From: a virus
Strand: one strand, 5' to 3'
DNA length: 25,526 bases
IMG/VR virus record: IMGVR_UViG_3300020171_000469
Span: 1 to 25,526 of that record
Shown here piece after piece: positions 1 through 6,267 of the stretch. The translations under genes and the position numbers were made by a program. Within the stretch, counting starts at the first letter, position 1; every line of letters starts with the position of its first letter. The notes beneath the pieces were generated by a model. It was given only the letters and a program-made list of their open reading frames with translations, was not told the DNA's origin and did no database searches.

Positions 1-162
1 ATAGTTCTACTGTTGTTCTGTATATTTTCCATTATCTTTTGGGACTTATCGGGTAAACTATCCACAGAAGGAGGTGTGGCAGTAATAATTCTAGCCTTTC
101 TCTTCTTTTTTGCGACAATCTTTTATATAAGGTGGTGGCTAAATACCTTTCTTGGTGATTAA
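1..162 (+). CDS. C-terminal part of a small membrane protein (cut by window edge)
   Basis: Frame 1 is open from the first base to a TAA at 160-162, giving 53 visible residues. Two strongly hydrophobic stretches are seen (about residues 1-14 and 27-43 of the visible part), separated by a short polar loop, and the end is Trp/Arg-rich (IRWWLNTFLGD). This looks like a two-helix membrane protein. The start lies upstream of the window. The family is not recognised. The gene runs in the same direction as the GAPDH-like gene 46 bases downstream and may share its transcript. A holin-like or small inner-membrane role is possible but has no direct support. Confidence 0.5.
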   Translation: MVLLLFCIFSIIFWDLSGKLSTEGGVAVIILAFLFFFATIFYIRWWLNTFLGD

Positions 163-207
163 CATTTTGGGAGATGAAAAAGTGGACAAGGTAGCATTGG
201 AGGTGAA

Positions 208-1140
208 ATGAGAGTAGCAATCAACGGTTTTGGGAGGATAGGACGCTTGGTTGCACGCCAACTGAACAACGTTGTTGCAATCAATGACATTATGGACGTG
301 CCGACCAGGGAATATCTCTATAAACATGATTCTATCCAGGGGAGACATGAAGGGACTCTGGATGGAATACTACAGCTAAGAGTTCCCGAAATAGAGGATT
401 TGCCCTGGTTGAACCTTGATATTGACCTTGTTATCGAGGCTACGGGCAAATATACTGGTAAGGACAAAATCCTATGGCATATTACGGGGAGTGCTAAAAG
501 GGTGTTGATAACTTGCCCAATGCCTGACGCTGATATTACGCTGTTTATGGGTGTGAATGAACTGAAATATGTACCATCAAAACATTACATCATATCTGCG
601 GGTTCTTGCACTGCCAACTGTGTAGCCCCTGTTCTGGATGGCCTGGATAGAACCTTCGGAGTAGAAAGTGCCTATCTTGTCAATCTCAATGCCGTAACCC
701 CGAACCAGACTTTGGTTGATTCGCCGCACCCTGACCACCGAAGAGGCCGTAATGCACTTCTCAATATCATTCCCACACAATGTACCGCCGTTCCATGCCT
801 GAAGCAAGTATTCTCGTTTCCTATAGATGGCATGGCCTTTCGTGTGCCGGTAGCCTGTGGCTCGGTATGCCACATCACAGCGGAATTGAAACAAGATACC
901 AGTAAGCAGGAAGTAAACGATGCTTTAGCCGCAATGTCAACTCCAATCCTGGGATATTCCGAAGAAGAGTTGGTAAGCTCCGATATAGTGGGGGATACCC
1001 ACAGTTGCATCGTGGATGGCCTCTGTACACAGGTAGACGGCAAGAGAGCACATATCGTGGCGTGGTATGACAATGAAATGGGTTTTGCGGCTAGAGTGGC
1101 AGATTTAGTCAGATATATAGGAAAGGAGGTTAAAAGTTGA
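208..1140 (+). CDS. GAPDH / erythrose-4-phosphate dehydrogenase-like protein with altered catalytic residue
   Basis: A 310-residue member of the GapA/Epd family, shorter than the usual 330-340. The N-terminus has the NAD-binding motif INGFGRIGRLVARQL. The active-site segment is SAGSCTANCVAP, with the nucleophile Cys134. DGMAFRVP carries the substrate-binding Arg, and the C-terminus has WYDNEMGFAARVADL. The start is ATG behind GGAGGTGAA. The catalytic His of the family (27 residues after Cys in E. coli/Bacillus numbering, C149-H176) falls exactly on Asn161 (LNAVTPNQ). The STG phosphate-loop triplet after NIIP is replaced by QCT; Epd proteins also lack STG there, and the C-terminal HSCIVDG segment also recalls Epd. 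The family oxidises glyceraldehyde-3-phosphate or erythrose-4-phosphate with NAD(P). Given the His to Asn change, this copy may be slow, altered in substrate, or non-catalytic. Family membership is certain; substrate is not. Confidence 0.9.
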   Translation: MRVAINGFGRIGRLVARQLNNVVAINDIMDVPTREYLYKHDSIQGRHEGTLDGILQLRVPEIEDLPWLNLDIDLVIEATGKYTGKDKILWHITGSAKRVLITCPMPDADITLFMGVNELKYVPSKHYIISAGSCTANCVAPVLDGLDRTFGVESAYLVNLNAVTPNQTLVDSPHPDHRRGRNALLNIIPTQCTAVPCLKQVFSFPIDGMAFRVPVACGSVCHITAELKQDTSKQEVNDALAAMSTPILGYSEEELVSSDIVGDTHSCIVDGLCTQVDGKRAHIVAWYDNEMGFAARVADLVRYIGKEVKS

Positions 1141-1175
1141 AAGTTGGGGAAACAATAGAGTGGAGACCTATTTGA
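1124..1175 (+). other. Strong ribosome binding site with a 12-codon TTG mini-ORF
   Basis: AGGAGGT at 1124-1130 lies inside the end of the GAPDH-like gene, 6 bases before a TTG at 1137. From that TTG only 12 codons are open (MKVGETIEWRPI, stop TGA at 1173-1175). The same opening, TTG-AAA-GT, is used by the ThDP gene at 1465. The mini-ORF overlaps the start of the next gene in another frame. It could be a leader peptide, or the true start of the 102-residue protein if one base is wrong or a -1 frameshift occurs near 1170. Confidence 0.35.
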
Positions 1176-1468
1176 AAGTTGCAGAAAAGTTTGAAATACA
1201 GTTGAAATGGAACTGGACTCTTGATGAAAGACCAATTTTCCCTATTATCCACGTTTTCCTTGAACCACCTGGAACAATTCTTCTCTTTACTATTTTTCCC
1301 GATGCTATGTTTATAAGGAGTAACAAGGATATGTCCAGTGTTATAAAAAAGCTAATGCAGAAAATGGATTCGTGGGAAACAGAGCGTGACTCAGCATGCC
1401 GAGTAACCAAAATCTATGGTTATCTGGACTTAATAAAAGTTGGTAATAAAAAGGGGGCTAAACGTTGA
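1160..1468 (+). CDS. Hypothetical 102-residue protein
   Basis: Open from a GTG at 1160 to a stop at 1466-1468, overlapping the TTG start of the ThDP gene by 4 bases, which suggests translational coupling. No family is recognised. It has a hydrophobic central beta-like part (IIHVFLEPPGTILLFTIFP) and a charged helical C-terminus ending in KKGAKR. No signal peptide or clear membrane helix is evident. The upstream Shine-Dalgarno for the GTG is weak (GGGGA); TTG at 1172 is an alternative start. A much stronger ribosome binding site belongs to a TTG at 1137 in a different frame, so the real N-terminus is uncertain. Placement between two metabolic genes hints at an accessory role, which is speculation. 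Confidence 0.55.
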   Translation: METYLKVAEKFEIQLKWNWTLDERPIFPIIHVFLEPPGTILLFTIFPDAMFIRSNKDMSSVIKKLMQKMDSWETERDSACRVTKIYGYLDLIKVGNKKGAKR

Positions 1469-3261
1469 AAGTAGCTGACTATGTCATTCAATCACTCGGT
1501 GACTATGGTATCAAGGACATCTTCGTTGTCTATGGTGGGGCTAACGGCGACCTTATAGATGCCTTTACCAGAGTCAAGAACACCCGTTATATCTGCACCA
1601 TGCACGAGCAGGCGGGGAGCTTTGCTGCCGAGTGCTATGCAAAGGTCACAGGCAAGCCAGCGGTTGCCATAGCCACCAGCGGCCCTGGTGGACACAACTT
1701 TGTGACTGGCATTGCCAACTGCTACTATGATTCAACACCATGCCTTTTTATCACTGGACAGATACACTCGAAGTTTCTTAGACCAGACCCCAGTATCAGG
1801 CAGGTGGGTTTTCAGGAAACAGATATAGTCAGCATAGTCAAACCCATCACCAAGTATGCCAAGATGGTCACAGCCCCACTTGACATCAAGTATGAACTGG
1901 AGAAGGCGTTACACATAGCGCAGAGTGGCAGACCTGGGCCTGTCCTTCTGGATTTACCAGTAGATGTCCAGAAGGCAGAAGTTGAGGTTGATACTCTTGT
2001 TGGGTATGAACCTGTTAGTAGTGCCTATGACATGGTCAAGGTAGGACAACAAATTAACCAGTTCTTCGATGATTTATATGGATGTAAACGTCCTGTCATA
2101 CTTGTAGGTGGTGGAGTGAGAACCGCTAATGCCGTAGACTCTATAAAACGTTTCGCTACGCTTCTCTCAATTCCTTGTTTTCCCACGTGGAATGCCCTTG
2201 ACATCATAACTTCCGACCTGAAGTATTATGGAGGTCGAGTAGGCACTTATGGGGGCCCTGGCCGGAACTTCGCCATACAGAACTGCGACCTACTTCTGGC
2301 GATTGGGAGTCGCATATCGGGGAGAATCACTGGTGGGAACCTCAAATCATTTGCCCGCGCTGCCAAGAAGTATGTCGTAGATGTGGATGAGACTTTATTG
2401 GATAGGAAACTTCAACAAGTCCCCTTTGATGTCAATATCCACTGTGATGCTAAGGCCTTTCTATCTATGATTTTGAAGCGTTATTCACCTTATCCTGTCT
2501 TCAGTGACTGGGTTAAGCAGGTTATGGTTTGGCGGGACAAGTATGACCCTGTGCTACCTGAGCTCGAAGAGCAAAAGGAGTTTGTTCATCCCTATGTCTT
2601 TATGAAGATTCTGTCAGAAGAACTGGAACATAAGGACATCATAGTTGCCGATTGTGGTGGGAACCTCGTGGTTGCCAGTCAAGCCTTTGAAACAAAGATG
2701 GGGCAACGATTCATTACCAGCAATGGCAACTCCCCGATGGGATTTTCCTTTGCCGGTGCGATGGGGGCATGGTTTGCCGCGCCGGACAGGAACGTAGTGT
2801 GCCTGATAGGTGACGGTGGTTTCAACATGAACATACAGGAACTCCAGACCTATAAAAACTATGGAGTCAAGGTCAAGACCTTCATAATGAACAACCATAT
2901 CTACGGAATCACCAAAGCCTTCCAGGAGACGAACTTCCAGGGTAGGGCAGAGGCCTGCGGCCCCAAAGGTTATAGCCCACCTGACTTTGTAAAGGTAGCT
3001 CAGGCTTATGGGATTAGAACTGTCACCATGAGCAATAACGCTGAAATCAGGGAGAAGATAAGAGAGGTTATGGCCTACGATGAAGCGGTAGTTTGTGATG
3101 TCAACATGCACGAATACCATACTTATGACCCTCGAATCTTTGGCTGGAACACGCCTATCGAGGACATGTTTCCATATTTGTCGCGGGAGGAGTTCAGGAA
3201 AAACATGATAATCGAGCCGGTTGGTGACTGGGAACACCCTGTTTATCCTGATATTCATTAA
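1465..3261 (+). CDS. Thiamine diphosphate-dependent enzyme, acetolactate synthase (IlvB)-like
   Basis: A 598-residue protein with the full three-domain layout of the acetolactate synthase/pyruvate oxidase family. The N-terminal Pyr domain has the catalytic Glu48 in MHEQAGSFAAECYAK and a SGPGGHNF segment. The middle domain has VILVGGGVRTANA. The C-terminal ThDP domain has GDGG (Asp450) and the paired Asn476-Asn477 in FIMNNHIYG, the 26-residue spacing expected for the Mg-ThDP motif. It has the residues needed to be active. The family decarboxylates pyruvate-like 2-oxoacids and may transfer the two-carbon unit. The long C-terminal extension (YDPRIFGWNTPIEDMFPYL) resembles, from memory, copies found in surface-polysaccharide clusters, such as those making branched sugars, rather than valine/isoleucine synthases. 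Start TTG has AGGGGG seven bases upstream. No regulatory small subunit is adjacent. Substrate is unassigned. Confidence 0.9.
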   Translation: MKVADYVIQSLGDYGIKDIFVVYGGANGDLIDAFTRVKNTRYICTMHEQAGSFAAECYAKVTGKPAVAIATSGPGGHNFVTGIANCYYDSTPCLFITGQIHSKFLRPDPSIRQVGFQETDIVSIVKPITKYAKMVTAPLDIKYELEKALHIAQSGRPGPVLLDLPVDVQKAEVEVDTLVGYEPVSSAYDMVKVGQQINQFFDDLYGCKRPVILVGGGVRTANAVDSIKRFATLLSIPCFPTWNALDIITSDLKYYGGRVGTYGGPGRNFAIQNCDLLLAIGSRISGRITGGNLKSFARAAKKYVVDVDETLLDRKLQQVPFDVNIHCDAKAFLSMILKRYSPYPVFSDWVKQVMVWRDKYDPVLPELEEQKEFVHPYVFMKILSEELEHKDIIVADCGGNLVVASQAFETKMGQRFITSNGNSPMGFSFAGAMGAWFAAPDRNVVCLIGDGGFNMNIQELQTYKNYGVKVKTFIMNNHIYGITKAFQETNFQGRAEACGPKGYSPPDFVKVAQAYGIRTVTMSNNAEIREKIREVMAYDEAVVCDVNMHEYHTYDPRIFGWNTPIEDMFPYLSREEFRKNMIIEPVGDWEHPVYPDIH

Positions 3262-3272
3262 GGGAAGGCGAA

Positions 3273-3458
3273 ATGTTGCTACTTGCAGCACCTACAAATG
3301 GGATTTATTATAACCTTAGACATTTTCGATATGAGTTCTTTTTCTTGAACAAGAGAATGGGATGGGTAAGTGATTACTTTGTTCGTGATTTGGAATCCAA
3401 AAATATAGACTGGGAAAAGTTAATGTGGGACAGACTATTCCCTAAGCGATTAGGTTAA
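3273..3458 (+). CDS. Hypothetical 61-residue protein
   Basis: ATG at 3273 is preceded by GGGAAGG at good spacing, 11 bases after the ThDP gene stop. The product is rich in aromatic and basic residues (YYNLRHFRYEFFFLNKRMGW) and has no membrane helix or metal-binding motif. No family recognised. The reading frame, the ribosome binding site and the tight packing make it a probable real gene; a role cannot be given. Confidence 0.5.
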   Translation: MLLLAAPTNGIYYNLRHFRYEFFFLNKRMGWVSDYFVRDLESKNIDWEKLMWDRLFPKRLG

Positions 3459-3480
3459 AAGCTAGAGGGAAAAGACTTTA

Positions 3481-3684
3481 GTGGCAGAATATGATATAAT
3501 TGTAGAGTTAAGATGTCCACAATGTAATAAAAAGCTGGGAGAAAACCTAAAGGGACATATTGAGATTGTCTGCCCCCGTTGTAAGGGGTATGTTAAATTC
3601 CAAACAGAGCTACTTGATAGCCGACCAAAAGGGTCGGCTTTCTTGTTAAAGGGGGCACATGAAGCCAGCAAAAATAACGATTGA
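3481..3684 (+). CDS. com: Com-like zinc ribbon protein
   Basis: A 67-residue protein with a four-cysteine zinc ribbon: Cys12 and Cys15 in RCPQCNKKL, Cys31 and Cys34 in IEIVCPRCKGYVKF. This matches the phage Mu Com type (Zn_ribbon_Com). In Mu, Com binds a hairpin in mRNA and switches on translation of the DNA-modification gene mom. No mom gene is seen in the window. The start is GTG with only a weak upstream purine stretch. The 3' end runs over a perfect hairpin (3619-3639) and overlaps the portal start by 26 bases, so the last roughly 20 residues may not be conserved. A regulatory RNA-binding role is inferred from the family. Confidence 0.75.
   Translation: MAEYDIIVELRCPQCNKKLGENLKGHIEIVCPRCKGYVKFQTELLDSRPKGSAFLLKGAHEASKNND
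3492..3500 (+). promoter_or_regulatory. Possible extended -10 promoter element
   Basis: TGATATAAT is an exact extended -10 (TGn-TATAAT), and the same nine bases recur at the better-supported promoter at 14180-14188. The -35 position here (around 3471-3477) is a poor match, and the element lies inside the com reading frame, where it encodes ordinary residues. A transcript from it would run about 130 bases to the hairpin at 3619. Weakly supported. Confidence 0.25.
3619..3647 (+). terminator. Hairpin/intrinsic terminator candidate before the portal gene
   Basis: AGCCGACC (3619-3626) pairs perfectly with GGTCGGCT (3632-3639) around an AAAAG loop, followed by a T-rich stretch (TTTCTTGTT). This is the form of a Rho-independent terminator, with an interrupted T run that suggests partial read-through. 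It ends about a dozen bases before the portal start, and lies within the com 3' end. It could alternatively be an RNA element controlling portal translation. Confidence 0.6.
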
Positions 3685-5488
3685 GGAAATCAAGGAACTC
3701 CAGCAGAAATGTGAAACATTCTACGAACCCTTATGGAAATGTTTTGAGGACGACGAGAAGTATTTTGAACTCGACTTCAAATCCCTGCTCAATCTTCCAA
3801 AGGAATTCCAGACTGAGGGTATAACACTACCTACAGCAAGAGATGTGGTTGACACTTATGTTGACCACGTTGACTTGAACAATGCACGGGTGACTGTAAC
3901 GCAGCAGGGTAATACTCAGGCTGATTTTGAACGGCAGCAACTAATGAGGAAGTTCTTCCTGGGCATGATATACCGCACCAATGTGGAATCAGACATTTCA
4001 CCGTGGCGTGTGGCAGGTAAACATCACGGGCTGCACGGAATGGGAGTGTTCAAGACCGTCTATGATGCCGATAGATGGCCTGATAAGCCAGAGCAAGGCG
4101 AAAAGGTATCCGACAGTGAGTATGCCGAAAGGCTAGACCAGTGGCGGTATGAAAAGGGTAATAGTTTACCCATTGTCATACAAGCTGTCAATCCCCATTG
4201 CATAATGCCCGATCCTTCTTACGGGGGCAGGCAATTCGTAATCGAAAAACACCCCAGACTCTTACTTGACATCAGGGAACGGTATCCTAATTGGTCTAAT
4301 CCAAAGGGGAGAAAGATAGCGGAAAACGTTGAGTTTGTATCCTACTGGGATGCAAAGTATCGTTGCGATATGGCTGATGGTGAACCTCTTCTGAAAGTCA
4401 AAGGTGGTGTGGCGCAACATAGTTATGGTTTCATTCCATATACCATCATTGATGCTGGGCTGGGGAACCTTTCTTATGATAATAAACCCGAAATGAGGTA
4501 TGTCGGCATTCTCAGATATATTAAAGACCTACTTATAGCAGAAAGTAGGGATTTCTCAATCGCTGATATAATTCTGGCAAGAGTATCATGGGGAGGCGGT
4601 TTCCTTGAAGGCGACAAGGCTAAGGAGGTAACCGAACTAAGTCAGAAGTTTGGGGAATACACTCCACTACCCGTAGGTGTCAAGGTAATTCAGAACAATC
4701 AGCAAATTCCTCCTGAGATGTTGAACCGGCATCTAGCGCGAACTTCCGACTATATTGCTGCTCATGCTGCTCCCAGGTCAGTTAGAGGACTAAGTGAAGA
4801 AGGTGTGCGTTCTGGTGCAGACCGCAGATTGGTAATTAGTGAAGCAGCGGCACGGTATAGATATTCGACAGAGGCATTTCGATATGGGACAGCTCAGGTG
4901 TTAATCAAGTGTGCAAGACTCTTCAAAAATGTCATCCCTGGGGACATACAGGTGTGGGCTAAGACTCCTACAGACGAATTCGATGTCGAGATAAAGAAGG
5001 ACAAACTGAAAGAACCTTTTACCTGCTATGTCGAATTTGCCCCGATTTCAGAGGAAGACGAGTATCGACGGCATGATGACATGGAGAGGTTGCTGGCGCA
5101 AGGGGTAGTTACGCCAAAGTGGGCTAGGAGTCAGATGAGTAATGTAGACCCGATAGCAATGGACTTGGATGAAGAAATACAAAAATTGAAGAACGACCCG
5201 ATGTTACAGGGGCTTGTCTCACAGTATGCTGCGGGCAAACTGGCGGCAGCCATCTCCAAGAGGACAGGTGGAGAAGCAATACCTGGACTTGCTCAAGGGG
5301 CTACTCCTGTGGCACCCCCACAACCAGGACAACCAGAAGCTGGTAGGCAGTTAATTGCGCCTATTCCTCAGAAGGCACAACCAGGGACAGCAGAGGACAT
5401 ACAAAACAAGATGAAGCAAATGAGAAGCCAGACTTCCATGTCACCGACTCAAGGTAGAGGTGTTAACGCAGGAGGTAATAAACCATAA
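3659..5488 (+). CDS. Portal protein
   Basis: A 609-residue protein assigned as the portal (head-tail connector), the twelve-part ring at the capsid vertex through which DNA is packaged and ejected. Support comes from size, the soluble helical/beta composition, the mid-protein segment VNPHCIMPDPSYGG typical of portal wing/stem regions, long helices around residues 275-430, and a flexible Gln/Pro-rich tail (about 535-609) as in many portals. Position before an HNH gene and upstream of scaffold and capsid agrees. The ATG has GGGGG about five bases upstream. The stop overlaps the next start by one base (TAATG). No terminase is seen in the window; it would be expected nearby. The assignment rests on pattern and context rather than a catalytic motif. 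Confidence 0.8.
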   Translation: MKPAKITIEEIKELQQKCETFYEPLWKCFEDDEKYFELDFKSLLNLPKEFQTEGITLPTARDVVDTYVDHVDLNNARVTVTQQGNTQADFERQQLMRKFFLGMIYRTNVESDISPWRVAGKHHGLHGMGVFKTVYDADRWPDKPEQGEKVSDSEYAERLDQWRYEKGNSLPIVIQAVNPHCIMPDPSYGGRQFVIEKHPRLLLDIRERYPNWSNPKGRKIAENVEFVSYWDAKYRCDMADGEPLLKVKGGVAQHSYGFIPYTIIDAGLGNLSYDNKPEMRYVGILRYIKDLLIAESRDFSIADIILARVSWGGGFLEGDKAKEVTELSQKFGEYTPLPVGVKVIQNNQQIPPEMLNRHLARTSDYIAAHAAPRSVRGLSEEGVRSGADRRLVISEAAARYRYSTEAFRYGTAQVLIKCARLFKNVIPGDIQVWAKTPTDEFDVEIKKDKLKEPFTCYVEFAPISEEDEYRRHDDMERLLAQGVVTPKWARSQMSNVDPIAMDLDEEIQKLKNDPMLQGLVSQYAAGKLAAAISKRTGGEAIPGLAQGATPVAPPQPGQPEAGRQLIAPIPQKAQPGTAEDIQNKMKQMRSQTSMSPTQGRGVNAGGNKP

Positions 5489-6006
5489 TGCCTAATATTG
5501 GTGATACGATAACTGGTAGACATATTGGGAAACGTAATAAAGACAGTTATATCTGGTTAGCATGTGGGGAATGTGGTGAAACACGATGGGTGAAAAAAAG
5601 ATATGATGAGGGATTGCCAAAGGTATGTCAAAAATGTTCTTCACATATTGGTAAAGAGCAAATTATTCGGAAGGGCTACATACGTGTCTATTTACGAAAA
5701 GATGATTTTTTTAGGCCGATGGCTAATCGTAAAGGACAGAAAATGGGGGGATATGTCTTAGAACATCGCTTGGTTATGGCAAAATACTTAGGGAGAAACT
5801 TACAACCTTGGGAACTTGTTCATCATAGGAATGGGGACAAGAAAGACAACCGGATTGAAAACCTAGCACTCATCAATGACTTAGGTCACAAACAATTAAC
5901 TACACTTGAAAGTAAGATTGATAAACAAACAGAACTAATAGAAGAATTGCGGAAGGAAATCAAACTGCTTCAATGGCAACTTAAAGAAGTAGGTATAAGC
6001 CCATGA
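5488..6006 (+). CDS. HNH endonuclease with N-terminal zinc ribbon
   Basis: A 172-residue protein. A zinc ribbon is formed by Cys26, Cys29, Cys47 and Cys50 (CGEC and CQKC). The HNH core follows: EHRLVMAKYLGR (His93), then LVHHRNGDKKDNRIENL with His112, His113, Asn121 and Asn125, the standard arrangement of phage HNH nucleases that bind one metal ion and cut DNA. The C-terminus (about 133-165) is a charged coiled coil. The start overlaps the portal stop by one base and its stop overlaps the next ATG (ATGA), so it is fully integrated in the operon. It may be a homing-type nuclease or a helper of packaging, as HNH proteins near terminase/portal genes sometimes are. The nuclease family is clear; the role is not. 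Confidence 0.88.
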   Translation: MPNIGDTITGRHIGKRNKDSYIWLACGECGETRWVKKRYDEGLPKVCQKCSSHIGKEQIIRKGYIRVYLRKDDFFRPMANRKGQKMGGYVLEHRLVMAKYLGRNLQPWELVHHRNGDKKDNRIENLALINDLGHKQLTTLESKIDKQTELIEELRKEIKLLQWQLKEVGISP

Positions 6007-6266
6007 AAGAGACTACTCTAACACGGGCAATAAATGAGGTAATAGAACTCAAATTGAAGGCTGTAGACCTCTTTATTGAGGAGGTCATTGAACCGCTTGG
6101 GGAACTCGGGAATCCTGAACAACTTATAGGTAAAAAATACGAGGACTGGACAAGCAATGACCTGCAACTTTTGGGGCAGGTTTATGGCAAAGAGCCAAAC
6201 GCCTTGAGTAAATTGATATTTACAAAAGAATTTGAAAAGGTGAAAGCACTGGAGTCGGAGGTGTAA
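6003..6266 (+). CDS. Hypothetical small acidic helical protein
   Basis: An 87-residue, mostly helical acidic protein; the ATG overlaps the HNH stop in ATGA, so translation is probably coupled. No cysteines, signal or membrane segment. No family recognised. Position between portal-linked genes and the large virion proteins suggests a small structural or assembly factor, which is inference. Confidence 0.65.
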   Translation: MKETTLTRAINEVIELKLKAVDLFIEEVIEPLGELGNPEQLIGKKYEDWTSNDLQLLGQVYGKEPNALSKLIFTKEFEKVKALESEV

Positions 6267-6267
6267 T

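Noticed and set aside
672-1235. Minus-strand ORF of 187 residues opposite the GAPDH-like gene
   Set aside because: The plus frame has clear GAPDH motifs over the same bases; the minus frame has no recognisable domain.
2614-3291. Minus-strand ORF of 225 residues opposite the ThDP gene
   Set aside because: It lies opposite the conserved ThDP-binding domain, whose motifs show that the plus frame is the real one.
1-3460. Left part as host chromosome next to a prophage
   Set aside because: No attachment site, integrase or composition break was seen, the genes are packed and oriented like the phage block, and similar enzyme cargo lies within the structural genes. It is not fully excluded without more sequence to the left.
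5488-6006. HNH gene as an intron or intein homing element interrupting a gene
   Set aside because: It has its own start and stop in tight overlap with both neighbours, and neither neighbour appears split.
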